DNA of 64,000 bases from Gammaproteobacteria bacterium (GTDB lineage: Bacteria; Pseudomonadota; Gammaproteobacteria; Ga0077536): positions 62,001 through 126,000 of the forward strand of contig JACPPA010000019.1 in NCBI GenBank assembly GCA_016191285.1, read 5' to 3'. Of this stretch, positions 39,358 to 48,357 are shown piece by piece; within the stretch, counting starts at the first letter, position 1; each line of letters starts with the position of its first letter. The notes under the pieces were generated by a model. It saw nothing but the letters and a program-made list of their open reading frames with translations. It made no database searches and was not told where the DNA came from. A program made the translations under genes and the position numbers.

Positions 39358-40125
39358 TCACGCGCCATCCTTGACGAGAAAACGCGCCATTTGCGCTTGT
39401 GGATCGCCGGTCGCGTACGCCGCCTCCATGCCCGCGATCGCGGCGGCGCACGCGTCCTCAAAACCACTCAACGCAAACTCACGAAAGCGCGCTTTGGTGG
39501 CGCGAAACGCGACCGTGGATTTACCAGCCAGCGCGCGGGCGCGCACCACCGCGGCGTCGAGCAACTGCGGCGCCTCGACCATTTCATTTAGCAGCCCAAG
39601 TCGCCGGCATTCGTCGCTGTACATCATCCGCCCGGTATACGAGAGTTCCTGGTTCACACTCCACGGCAGATGAAAGCGCATCAGATAAGCGCCCATGATG
39701 CTCGGTAAGCCAGCGTTGATTTCAGGTTGCGTCATGCGTGAACGGCTGTGACCTATTCGCCAATCGGAAACGAGCGCGATTTGATAGCCACCGCCGGCGG
39801 CCACACCATTCAACGCGCTGACGACGGGCTTATCGACCAGCAAGATCTGCCGGTAACAACCGCTGATGAGCGCAAACCACGGCGCCACGTCGTCGACGCT
39901 CAGCGCCTGCGCTTCTTTAAGATCGACGCCGGCGCAAAAAGCACGCTCGCCGCTGCCGATCATGACCACCGCCTGGACGGTGGGATCCGCATTCGCGGCC
40001 TCCAACTCGCGCACCAGCGCTTTCGCTAATTCGCGACTTATGGCGTTCAACGCCGCCGCGCGATTCAGTGTCAGGATAAGCACGCCTTCGCGCTGCTGCG
40101 TGATTACGGCGGGTTGCGTGCTCAT
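39358..40125 (-). CDS. Enoyl-CoA hydratase/isomerase family protein
   Basis: A 255-residue crotonase-fold protein. Oxyanion-hole regions are RAFCAGVDLKEAQAL and NGVAAGGGYQIALVSDWRIG. In the region of the second catalytic residue it has PEINAGLPSIMGAYLM in place of the usual GIIPGAGGTQ. It may therefore catalyse a reaction other than standard hydration (isomerase, lyase or thioesterase types exist). About 70 bases upstream of ridA on the same strand. Confidence 0.88.
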   Translation of the reverse strand: MSTQPAVITQQREGVLILTLNRAAALNAISRELAKALVRELEAANADPTVQAVVMIGSGERAFCAGVDLKEAQALSVDDVAPWFALISGCYRQILLVDKPVVSALNGVAAGGGYQIALVSDWRIGHSRSRMTQPEINAGLPSIMGAYLMRFHLPWSVNQELSYTGRMMYSDECRRLGLLNEMVEAPQLLDAAVVRARALAGKSTVAFRATKARFREFALSGFEDACAAAIAGMEAAYATGDPQAQMARFLVKDGA

Positions 40126-40303
40126 GCTGGGAGTGTCCTCGGAATTTCGGCTTCGTGCGCGGGCGGCCGACTACGATTGCGATAGTAGCGCAACGCCGCC
40201 GGCTTGACTTCGACTCGGGGTTTGGTAAGGCTCCGACCTCCTCCTTACGCGGTGATGAACAACAGTCATCCGAGCCGAGGGACACCCCCAACTGAGGTAC
40301 TGC

Positions 40304-41992
40304 ATGGCCCATCTACTGTCCAAGGAGCGCATCGTCGCCAAGCCCGATTTCAATCGATGGCTAATTGCGCCGGCGGCACTCGGCATCCATCTGTGCATCG
40401 GTTCGGTCTATGCGTGGAGTCTGTTTAATCCCGCGTTGATTAAGCGAATCGGCGTGGTCACCAGCGCGGCCGACGATTGGACGCTAAAAAGCGTCGTGTG
40501 GATTTTCACCGTCGCGATAGTCTTTCTCGGACTGTCGGCGGCGCTCGCCGGCAAATGGCTGGAGCAGGTCGGTCCGCGTATGGTCGGCGTGGTATCGGCG
40601 GCTTGCTGGTCCGGTGGTTTTATTCTAGGCGGGATCGGCATTCTCACCGGTCAACTCTGGTTGCTGTACGGGGGCTACGGCGTCATCGGCGGCACTGGGC
40701 TTGGGCTTGGCTATGTATCTCCGGTCAGCACCCTGATCCGTTGGTTTCCGGATCGTCGTGGCATGGCGACGGGGATCGCGATCATGGGCTTTGGCGGCGG
40801 GGCGATGCTCGCCAAACCGCTGATCGGCGGGCTGCTCGAACATTACTACCGGGCCGCGGATTATCTGGGCACGACGGAGAGTGTGGCGTTGGTGACCGAG
40901 CATGGGAGACGCTTTGCCCACGTTGGGGGCCAATTACGAGAAGTCGTCATCGTCGGTGCGAATGAAGTGTCGGCAATGGTTAAACCCGGCTTACAAGGCG
41001 TATATGCAGCAGGCACCGGTACGGTTGGCGTGGCGGAGACCTTCTTCACGCTCGCCGTCATTTATTTCGTGGTCATGCTGGGCGCCGCGTTTGCGTATCG
41101 CGTACCCGCCGCCGGTTGGCGTCCCACTGGCTGGGAACCACCACCGGAAAATGCCGCGGACGGCAAAATGATTACGCAACACGACGTTGACATCGACGAA
41201 GCATTGAAGACGCCGCAGTTTTATCGCTTATGGGTGATGCTATGTTTTAACGTCACGGCGGGGATCGGCGTGCTCGCCGTCGCGCAAACAATGATCACGG
41301 AAATCTTCGGCACGACATTGCCTAAGATCGTCAATGCGGAATTTGCCGCGACGTATGTATTGATGGTCAGTCTGTTCAACATGCTCGGTCGTTTTCTGTG
41401 GGCGAGTGCTTCGGATTATCTTGGACGACGCACCACCTATTGGATTTTCTTCGGTCTCGGGATCCTGCTCTATTGCTCGATTCCCTTCGTTGCCGCGCAA
41501 GTCAGCGCACGCCCGAGTGTGCTGTGGCTGGTACTGTTCTACGTCGCGACCCTGACGATCTTCACGATGTACGGCGGCGGCTTCGCGACGATTCCAGCCT
41601 ATCTCGCCGACATGTTCGGCACCCGCTTCGTCGGGGGTATTCATGGTCGGCTGCTCACCGCGTGGAGCACTGCCGGTGTACTCGGGCCATTGGCGATTAC
41701 TTCGCTGCGCGAAAATGCGGTGACGCGCGCGATTAACGAACTGGTTTCGAAAATCGATCCCAATCAATTCCAAACTAAATTTGGCGCCGGCCTCGAGCAA
41801 CTCGATATACTGGTAAAAGCCAAGACTGTCACGATCGCGAAGCTGATGGAGATTGCGCCAAGCGGTACGCTCGATCCCACGCCGAGCCTGTATAACCAAA
41901 CTATGATTTTGATGGCGGCATTGCTGTTTATTGCGTTGCTCGCCAATGCGGGCATGCGGCCGGTTGATCCTAAACATCACTTAAAAGACTAG
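40304..41992 (+). CDS. Major facilitator transporter, OFA (oxalate/formate antiporter) type
   Basis: A 562-residue 12-span transporter. The N-terminal half has LGIHLCIGSVYAWSLFNPAL and a GYVSPVSTLIRWFPDRRGMA motif typical of the OFA family. Two long hydrophilic insertions (about residues 190-230 and 490-540) make it longer than usual OFA carriers (about 430). Substrate cannot be told. The next gene begins 18 bases later, so transporter and HpaB-like enzyme are probably co-expressed and the carrier may take up that enzyme's carboxylate precursor. Confidence 0.85.
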   Translation: MAHLLSKERIVAKPDFNRWLIAPAALGIHLCIGSVYAWSLFNPALIKRIGVVTSAADDWTLKSVVWIFTVAIVFLGLSAALAGKWLEQVGPRMVGVVSAACWSGGFILGGIGILTGQLWLLYGGYGVIGGTGLGLGYVSPVSTLIRWFPDRRGMATGIAIMGFGGGAMLAKPLIGGLLEHYYRAADYLGTTESVALVTEHGRRFAHVGGQLREVVIVGANEVSAMVKPGLQGVYAAGTGTVGVAETFFTLAVIYFVVMLGAAFAYRVPAAGWRPTGWEPPPENAADGKMITQHDVDIDEALKTPQFYRLWVMLCFNVTAGIGVLAVAQTMITEIFGTTLPKIVNAEFAATYVLMVSLFNMLGRFLWASASDYLGRRTTYWIFFGLGILLYCSIPFVAAQVSARPSVLWLVLFYVATLTIFTMYGGGFATIPAYLADMFGTRFVGGIHGRLLTAWSTAGVLGPLAITSLRENAVTRAINELVSKIDPNQFQTKFGAGLEQLDILVKAKTVTIAKLMEIAPSGTLDPTPSLYNQTMILMAALLFIALLANAGMRPVDPKHHLKD

Positions 41993-42010
41993 CTTGATAA
42001 GGAATACACC

Positions 42011-43564
42011 ATGTTGATGACCGCCGCAGACTATCGTGAATCGCTGCGGCGCTACCGGCCACGGGTGTTCGTTGACGGCGACGCCATCGCCGTTGTCGCC
42101 GACGAACCCCGTCTGCGGCCCGGCATCAATGCTCTCGGCGTGACCTACGACTACGCGCTTAATCCACGCTATGCGCCGCTGGCGCTCGCGCAGGACCCGT
42201 TGACTGGTCGCGCCGTCAACCGCTTTCTGCATATCAACGCAACCACGAGTGATCTACTCGCCAAGCTCGAATACGTGCGCCTGGTGTGCCAGGAAACCGG
42301 CTGTGCGATGCGTTATCTATCGATGGATGGCTTAAACGCCCTGCATCAATTGACCTATCGTCTCGACGCCGATCACGCGACCGATTATCAAGTGCGCTTC
42401 CGCGCCTATCTCGATCATGTGCAAGCGGAAGATCTCACGGTAGGGATCGCGATGACCGATGCCAAGGGCGATCGCAGCCTGCGTCCCCATCAACAGCCGA
42501 ATCCCGATACCTATCTGCACGTGGTCGAACGCCGCGCAGATGGAATCGTGGTCTCGGGCACCAAAGCGATTGTGACGTCCGCGCCCTACGTGCACGAATT
42601 GTTAGTGCTCCCCGGCCGCGCGATGACCGCGGACGACGCGCCGTTCGCGGTCGCCTGCGCGGTGCCGATCGATGCGCCCGGTCTCACGATTGTGGCGCGG
42701 CCTGCGGGGCGTCCTGGCGAAGCCAAAGCGCTGTTCAGCGGCCACTACGGGCAGACCACCGGCGTGTGCTTGTTCGAACAGGTGTTTGTGCCGTGGGAAC
42801 GCGTGTTTCTATGCGGCGAATGGGCGCACTCCGAATTCCTGACCAAATCCTATGCCACCCATCATCGTCACACCTGTATCGGTGCGCGCGCCGGCTTTGG
42901 CGATTTACTGATCGGCGCTGGCGCCCTGATGTTGGAAGCGAACGGCCTGAATGGCGAGCATCACGGACATCTGCGCGACACGATGGTGGAATTAATTAAA
43001 TTGGTCGAGGGCATTTACGCCTGCGGCGTCGCATCCTCGGTTTACGGCGTGAAGGATCCGGCCGGCAATGTCGAGCCCGAGGCGGTGTTCGCCAATATTG
43101 GAAAGCTGTTGCTCGCCACGCAGATCTACGACATGCATCGCTTGGCCCATCAAGTTTCAGGCGGTCTGATAGTCGCGCTGCCTAATCCTGAAGAAGATCA
43201 TAATCCGGAAACGCGCGCCGATTTGGCCGCCGTGTTAATGGGGCGCCCGGACATTCCGTATGCAGCGCGCGCCGCGGTCGCGCGCTTCATCGAGGACCTC
43301 ACCGCTTCCGATGCCGGCGGCTGGATGTCAGTCATCAGTCTGCATGGCGGCGGCTCGCCGGAAGCGATGAAGCGCGAGATCTATCGTCGTTATCCGATCC
43401 CGGCGCGCCAAGGCTTGGTGCGGCGATTAATCGATCGCGGCGTACTCGCCAACGGTCAACTGCCACGCCTGATGGCGGCCGCACAACCCGGACAATGTTG
43501 CGACACCGGGTGCACGGCGCCAGCGCTGCCCGAACCTGTCGCAGTACCTGGCAATGGACCCTGA
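42011..43564 (+). CDS. HpaB / 4-hydroxybutyryl-CoA dehydratase family flavoprotein
   Basis: A 517-residue protein of the 4-hydroxyphenylacetate 3-hydroxylase fold, which includes FAD monooxygenases and 4-hydroxybutyryl-CoA dehydratase/vinylacetyl-CoA isomerase. Visible are VCQETGCAMRYLSMDGLNAL, VGIAMTDAKGDRSLRP, FVPWERVFLCGEW and a C-terminal CCDTGC. If aligned on the conserved HR (residues 285-286), the clostridial [4Fe-4S] ligands Cys103 and Cys299 correspond to Tyr102 and Ala292 here. That argues against the dehydratase iron-sulfur site. Family is secure; substrate and reaction are not. Confidence 0.82.
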   Translation: MLMTAADYRESLRRYRPRVFVDGDAIAVVADEPRLRPGINALGVTYDYALNPRYAPLALAQDPLTGRAVNRFLHINATTSDLLAKLEYVRLVCQETGCAMRYLSMDGLNALHQLTYRLDADHATDYQVRFRAYLDHVQAEDLTVGIAMTDAKGDRSLRPHQQPNPDTYLHVVERRADGIVVSGTKAIVTSAPYVHELLVLPGRAMTADDAPFAVACAVPIDAPGLTIVARPAGRPGEAKALFSGHYGQTTGVCLFEQVFVPWERVFLCGEWAHSEFLTKSYATHHRHTCIGARAGFGDLLIGAGALMLEANGLNGEHHGHLRDTMVELIKLVEGIYACGVASSVYGVKDPAGNVEPEAVFANIGKLLLATQIYDMHRLAHQVSGGLIVALPNPEEDHNPETRADLAAVLMGRPDIPYAARAAVARFIEDLTASDAGGWMSVISLHGGGSPEAMKREIYRRYPIPARQGLVRRLIDRGVLANGQLPRLMAAAQPGQCCDTGCTAPALPEPVAVPGNGP

Positions 43565-43571
43565 ATCGGAC

Positions 43572-44447
43572 TTAGCGCTCGTACCGATCTATCAATACCA
43601 AGCCCGCGATCACCAGTACGCTGCCGCTTAGGAGCGCGCTGCTCGGTGATTCACCCAGGATCACCGCCGCGAGCAGAATGCCGAAGATCGGCACCAGGTT
43701 GATGTAGGCCGAGGTCGTCACGGCGCCGAGACGTTGAATCGCCTCGTAGTACCACAGAAAACCAATCGCCGAATTAAAGAAACCGAGAAACGCGATCATC
43801 GAGAGCGCGTGCGGATCGCTGAGCATGCGTGGCACCGTGGCGCTATCGATCAACACAAAGGGCGCAAGCATCGCGGTGCCAAACAGCGCCGCATAAAACG
43901 TCACTGTCAACGGCGAGTACCGCTGCAGCAACGGTCGCCCGCACACCGAATACACCGCCCAACTCGCGGCGCTCGCCAGGATCAGCCATTCGCCGCGGCC
44001 CACCGCGCCATGGAACAAATTCGTCACCTCACCATCGGTCACCACCACCGCGGTGCCGAGAATGCCGAGCGCGATACCGAGCAGCGCGCCGGGCCGGTAA
44101 CGACGGCCGAGGAATATCGCATCCAGCATCGCGATCATGAGTGTGATCGTCGCGAAAATAACATTGGTCCGATTGGCGGCGATAGTTTCGACGCCCATGA
44201 AGACCAGCACGTTATGCAAGCACACGCCGCTCAAACCCAACGCAATGAAGCGTGGCGCATCACGTGCGTGGATGCGCATGGATGAGTGGCTCCACCACAG
44301 AAACATCCACAGCGCGGCAGTGGCCACCACGAAGCGGCCGAACGCCAACGCATAAGGTGCCGAGTAGCCCGCCAACAAACGCCCGAAGATGGGCGTCAAC
44401 GCCCAGAACACCGTCGCGAAAATGAGTTTGAGATGGATTGATTTCAC
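43572..44447 (-). CDS. EamA/DMT-family transporter
   Basis: A 291-residue membrane protein with ten hydrophobic segments in two EamA repeats (FATVFWALTPIFGRLLAGYS and ASAASWAVYSVCGRPLL start the halves). Start chosen at GTG 44447 (VKSIHLKLIFATVFW); the frame is open 30 codons further, but that part is translated from the intergenic inverted repeat and is not protein-like. Family members export metabolites or amino acids. Convergent with the HpaB-like gene. Confidence 0.85.
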   Translation of the reverse strand: MKSIHLKLIFATVFWALTPIFGRLLAGYSAPYALAFGRFVVATAALWMFLWWSHSSMRIHARDAPRFIALGLSGVCLHNVLVFMGVETIAANRTNVIFATITLMIAMLDAIFLGRRYRPGALLGIALGILGTAVVVTDGEVTNLFHGAVGRGEWLILASAASWAVYSVCGRPLLQRYSPLTVTFYAALFGTAMLAPFVLIDSATVPRMLSDPHALSMIAFLGFFNSAIGFLWYYEAIQRLGAVTTSAYINLVPIFGILLAAVILGESPSSALLSGSVLVIAGLVLIDRYER

Positions 44448-44475
44448 GGGCGTATCGTCTTGCGCTGATCTTGGG

Positions 44476-44538
44476 TGTGGGAGCCGCTCTAGCGGCGAAT
44501 CTTCACTGAAGCCATTCTTGGCTGAAGCCGCTCCCACA
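44476..44538. repeat. Intergenic inverted repeat, copy 1 (GTGGGAGCGGCTTTAGC type)
   Basis: Ends TGTGGGAGC and GCTCCCACA face each other, with inner GCTCTAGCGGCGAAT and GCTGAAGC. It shares its consensus with copies at 47288 and 49146, forming a REP-like family. Confidence 0.8.
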
Positions 44539-44593
44539 ATAACGCATGCGTTGTAATATCGCCCATCCTTGCTGGCAGCGAAGCAATCTTTCC

Positions 44594-44757
44594 TTCTCTC
44601 CCCTCGTGAAAGAGGGTTGGGGTGAAGGGGAAAATACTGTGCAAACTTTTCTAACTATGCCGCCTACATTGATAAAGACTGCGTAATTCAAAAATTTCTT
44701 GAAGCGGCCCGCGCGTCGCTCCTCCTCACCTTAGCCCTCTCCCACGAGGGGACAGGG
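44594..44757. repeat. Pair of inverted GC-rich repeats flanking 80 bases
   Basis: Left arm about 44594-44633 (CCCCTCGTGAAAGAGGGTTG, then GGGTGAAGGGG) and right arm about 44717-44757 (CTCACCTTAGCCCTCTCCCA, then CGAGGGGACAGGG) are imperfect inverted copies. They belong to the widespread CCTCGTGGGAGAGGG intergenic repeat type. The sequence between is AT-richer with no ORF. Confidence 0.65.
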
Positions 44758-44854
44758 AATGCAGACGGCGGCTTTGTTGCAGTGACCAACCCTCAGTTTG
44801 CCCGCGCCCTACTCCCCCGCTACATTACGGCGACGATTATCAAGGAGTGCGACC

Positions 44855-45700
44855 ATGGCGAGCTACGGCGTCAGCATGTTTCCAACCGACTACTCGATGC
44901 CACCGGCGGCCTTCGCCCAAGCGGTAGAGGCACGCGGGTTGGATTCGATTTTCTTCCCGGAACATACGCACATCCCGACTAGCCGCAAATCGCCCTGGCC
45001 AGGTGGCCCCGAATTGCCGAAACATTATTCGCACACGCACGATCCCTTCGTGGCCCTCGCTGTCGCGGCGGCGGTGACCACGCGCATTAAACTCGGCTTC
45101 GGCGTATGCCTGATCAGCGAGCGTGATCCCATCATCACCGCCAAACAAGTTGCGTCGCTCGATCTGATCTCCAACGGGCGCGTGATCTTCGGCGCCGGCG
45201 CGGGTTGGAATCGTGAAGAAATGGAAAATCATGGCGCTGAGTTCAAAACGCGCTGGCGGCTGCTGCGCGAACGTCTGTTGGCGATGAAAACGATTTGGCG
45301 CGAAGAGGAACCGAGTTTTCACGGCGAGTTCGTTAATTTCGATCCTATCTGGTCGTATCCGAAGCCGACCCAACCGGGCGGACCGCCGGTGTGGCTGGGC
45401 TCCAATTCGAAATGGGTGGCGGCGCGGATCGCCGAATATGGCGACGGCTATATGCCCATCTACGGCCGTACCGGCGAGGCGAGCATGAACCAATTACGCG
45501 ACGAGTGCGCCAAGCGTGGCCGGAATTTCAGCGACATCACGCTCGCTTTGTTTGGTCCGCCGGCGAAAGAGGCGGTCGTTCACCAAAGTCTTACCGAAGG
45601 CTTTACGCATCTGGTCTTTTTGGTACCCCCGGCCGCGGCGGATACGGTGCTACGCAAACTCGACGAGCTGGCGGCGGTGGTGGCACGCGTTAAGAGGTGA
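44855..45700 (+). CDS. LLM-class F420-dependent oxidoreductase, TIGR03619-like
   Basis: A 281-residue luciferase-like TIM-barrel protein. AAGGAG at 44842 supports the start ATG 44855 (MASYGVSMFPTDYSM). Family marks are LDSIFFPEHTHIPTSRKSPW, LGFGVCLISERDPIITAKQV, GRVIFGAGAGWNREEMENHG and GGPPVWLGSNS. Members use F420 or FMN; F420 dependence is named from the family and not proven here. A second, unrelated-subfamily LLM gene follows after an IS remnant. Confidence 0.87.
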   Translation: MASYGVSMFPTDYSMPPAAFAQAVEARGLDSIFFPEHTHIPTSRKSPWPGGPELPKHYSHTHDPFVALAVAAAVTTRIKLGFGVCLISERDPIITAKQVASLDLISNGRVIFGAGAGWNREEMENHGAEFKTRWRLLRERLLAMKTIWREEEPSFHGEFVNFDPIWSYPKPTQPGGPPVWLGSNSKWVAARIAEYGDGYMPIYGRTGEASMNQLRDECAKRGRNFSDITLALFGPPAKEAVVHQSLTEGFTHLVFLVPPAAADTVLRKLDELAAVVARVKR

Positions 45701-45702
45701 GC

Positions 45703-45993
45703 TCACTGTACCTGAGACAACTTCATGCGGCGATACGTAAAGTCGATAGCGCCAGGACGCATGGAAACGGTTGCACGAACTGTAGTAAGACTTCGACATC
45801 CTCGAACAACGAGTCGACGATTGCGCATAACGTGGTCTTGCATTTGCTCCCATAGCCGCTCGATGGGATTGTCATTGAGCGAGTGCGGTGGTAGAAAATG
45901 CAGCACGACCCGGTATAGCAATCCATATTGCTGCCATCTGGAAAAGCTTCGTCGTTGTAATCGTGTGGACGCATTCTTCGCTATCATCCGCAA
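45703..45993 (-). pseudogene. IS630-family transposase remnant
   Basis: A 97-codon stretch with LHFLPPHSLNDNPIERLWEQ followed by MQDHVMRNR, the C-terminal catalytic block of IS630/Tc1 transposases (usual form LPAYSPDLNPIERFW; the final Glu is the third acidic residue). The rest of the C-terminus continues in another frame. Only the last third is present; no inverted repeats were found. A dead fragment between two LLM genes. Confidence 0.75.
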
Positions 45994-46034
45994 CTAGATT
46001 CGCTCAATTCTGATCTCACTCGAGGAGCTGCACG

Positions 46035-47237
46035 ATGGAAATCGGGGTGTTCTATTTGCCGGTGATCGGCAACCGCGCGGAACTAAGCCTTGGCATGGCC
46101 GGTCGACGGACCGACCTCTATCAAAAAATGCTGACCAACCTGACCGAACAGGCCCAATACCTTGATGTGCACGGTTATTACGGCGTCGGTTTCACTGAAC
46201 ATCATTTCCACATCGAAGGCGAGGAAGTTTCGACCAACCCGATCATGCTCGACATGTATCTCGGCATGCAGACCAAGCATCTGCGGGTCGGACAGCTCGG
46301 GCTGGTGCTGCCGTCGCACAATCCACTGCGCATCGCCGAGGATATTGCCATTCTCGATCAAGTGACCAAGGGTCGCGCCTTCGCGGGCTTTGCGCGTGGT
46401 TATCAACCTCGTTGGGTTAATGTCCTCGGCCAGCACTATGCCGGACTCGCGGACAGTGACACGGACCCCGAGGCTTACGAAAAGCTCAAGAAGGAGCTCT
46501 ACGAAGAGCATTGGGACATCATCGTCAAGGCCTGGACTAATCCGACCTTCAGCCATCACGGCAAACACTGGCAGATCCCCACCAAGAATACTTACTGGAG
46601 GGCGCACGAAGTGACGCGCGCCTACGGCCAGGGAGTCGACGACAAGGGCAACGTCACCGCCATCGGCACGGTGCCCGAGACTTATCAAAAGCCACACCCA
46701 CCAATCTTTCAACCCTTCAGCTTTTCGGAGAGTTCGGTTCACTGGGGTGTGGCGCATGGCGCGGTTCCGATCTCGGTGGTGACCAACATCGAACTCGCGA
46801 CCGCGCATTTTCGCGCGGCGCAAGCGGGCGCCGCCACGGTTGGCAAGAATTACAAATTCGGCCAAGGCCTCGGCATCATTCGCGAGGTAGTGGTAGCTGA
46901 CACCGACGAAGAAGCAATCCGCCTCGCGCGCAATGCGGGTGCGTTCATTTGGACCACGTTTTTTGAACCGTTTGGCTTTAACGCCGCATTGATGCGCCCG
47001 GGCGAAGACCCGGCGACGATTCCGAATACCTTCGAATCGATGCTCGACCGCGGATTGACCATCGCCGGCAGTCCGGACACGGTATGTCGGAAATTCGAAA
47101 AACTGTTTAAGGAATTACCGGCGGATTTCTTCTGGAACTACATCTACAACGAAATGCTGCCGCAGAAAGCAGCGATGCGTAGCCACGAACTTTTGACCGA
47201 AAAAGTGTATCCGCACTTCACGCGCACGATTAAATAA
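46035..47237 (+). CDS. LLM-class flavin-dependent oxidoreductase (luciferase-like monooxygenase)
   Basis: A 400-residue protein of the bacterial luciferase superfamily, longer than the first LLM gene and only distantly similar. Marks are MEIGVFYLPVIGNRAE, VGFTEHHFHIEGEEVSTNPI, LRVGQLGLVLPSHNPLRIAE and GRAFAGFARGYQPRWVN. The GAGGAG ribosome site is 8 bases before the ATG. Function within the presumed catabolic cluster is unknown. Confidence 0.87.
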   Translation: MEIGVFYLPVIGNRAELSLGMAGRRTDLYQKMLTNLTEQAQYLDVHGYYGVGFTEHHFHIEGEEVSTNPIMLDMYLGMQTKHLRVGQLGLVLPSHNPLRIAEDIAILDQVTKGRAFAGFARGYQPRWVNVLGQHYAGLADSDTDPEAYEKLKKELYEEHWDIIVKAWTNPTFSHHGKHWQIPTKNTYWRAHEVTRAYGQGVDDKGNVTAIGTVPETYQKPHPPIFQPFSFSESSVHWGVAHGAVPISVVTNIELATAHFRAAQAGAATVGKNYKFGQGLGIIREVVVADTDEEAIRLARNAGAFIWTTFFEPFGFNAALMRPGEDPATIPNTFESMLDRGLTIAGSPDTVCRKFEKLFKELPADFFWNYIYNEMLPQKAAMRSHELLTEKVYPHFTRTIK

Positions 47238-47287
47238 TGTGGTGTCCCGCAATAAACTTTATTCGACGCGTTGCTATTGTGAGGCCA

Positions 47288-47356
47288 TGGTGGGAGCGGC
47301 TTTAGCCGCGCAATTTTTGAGATTTAAAAAATTCGCCGTTAAAGCGGCTCCCACCA
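47288..47356. repeat. Intergenic inverted repeat, copy 2
   Basis: TGGTGGGAGCGGCTTTAGCC faces AACGGCG-side GGCTAAAGC-like sequence, ending GCGGCTCCCACCA. Best preserved of the three copies, with arms of about 25 bases around an AT-rich centre. Confidence 0.85.
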
Positions 47357-47445
47357 AGCGCCGCCACCAGCATGCGAATGATGCAGATTAGGCGTGGGAC
47401 AACTCACTAGGCGCTATCTCAAAAATGCTTGTGGGCTGTTCAGGC

Positions 47446-48210
47446 TTATGTTCGATTGATTGAAACACCCCCATCTACAAGAAGCGCGGTACCGGTGGTA
47501 AAGCTCGAAGCGTCAGACGCCAGATAGAGGACCGACTTCGCCATTTCTTCGGGGGTGGCGAGCCGGCGCATCGGATACAGACCGGTGATGAAATCGCGCG
47601 CTTCCTGGTTGTTATTCATCTCGCGATACATCGCCGTGTCGGTGCCTCCGGGCAGCAGCGCATTCACGCGCACCTTTTGCTGCGCAAATTCAACTGCCAG
47701 AGACTGCGTAAGGCCAATGAGTCCTGACTTGCTCGCTGCGTAAGTGGCGATGCCCGGGAAGGCCACCGTGTAACCGACGAAGGTCGAGGTAAAGATCAAC
47801 GAGCCACCGCCACGCGCGATCATCGCGGGAATTTGGTATTTCGCGGCGAGAAAGGCGCTGGTCAGATTGACATCGAGCGTGCGCTGCCAGTCAGCGAGCG
47901 CAATCTCGGTGGTGTTGCCCATGGGCGCGATGACGCCGGCATTGTTGAAGCCCACATCCAAGCCGCCGAAATTCGTCACCGCGGTACGCACTAGCGCCGA
48001 AGCGTACGCTTCATCGGCGACGTCGCCAGCCAGCGCCACCGCGGCTCCGCCCGCGGCGACGATTTCCGATACTAGTTTGTCGAGTTCCGCTTTGCGCCGC
48101 GCGCCTACTACAACTTTGGCGCCTTCGTTGGCAAATAGCTTGGCGGTCACGTAACCAATTCCCGAACTTGCGCCAGCAATGATGCAGACTTTATCTTTGA
48201 GTGCGTTCAC
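47446..48210 (-). CDS. Short-chain dehydrogenase/reductase (SDR)
   Basis: A 254-residue classical SDR. Start chosen at GTG 48210 (VNALKDKVCIIAGASSGIGY) because AAGGAG lies 7-12 bases upstream; the frame is open over 100 codons further but is not conserved. The cofactor motif is AGASSGIG, with NNAG and catalytic Ser (FTSTFVGY) and Y-x3-K (YAASKSGL). The C-terminus ends LLVDGGVSINRT. Divergent from a second SDR. Confidence 0.9.
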   Translation of the reverse strand: MNALKDKVCIIAGASSGIGYVTAKLFANEGAKVVVGARRKAELDKLVSEIVAAGGAAVALAGDVADEAYASALVRTAVTNFGGLDVGFNNAGVIAPMGNTTEIALADWQRTLDVNLTSAFLAAKYQIPAMIARGGGSLIFTSTFVGYTVAFPGIATYAASKSGLIGLTQSLAVEFAQQKVRVNALLPGGTDTAMYREMNNNQEARDFITGLYPMRRLATPEEMAKSVLYLASDASSFTTGTALLVDGGVSINRT

Positions 48211-48357
48211 ATCCCTTCTCCTTACATTGGGTAGCAGCGCAGTCTGGTGGCCTCGTTCGTCACAATCAACTCGGTTCTTGCGGTTTAATTTCGACGTGTG
48301 GGCCCGCTCTGCGGCGCGTAGACTCCAGTGATGCCCATTGCTATCGAGGAGATCGTC

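Noticed and set aside
41240-41980. 246-codon minus-strand frame inside the OFA transporter gene
   Set aside because: His/Gln/Arg-rich translation typical of antisense to membrane proteins; no start context.
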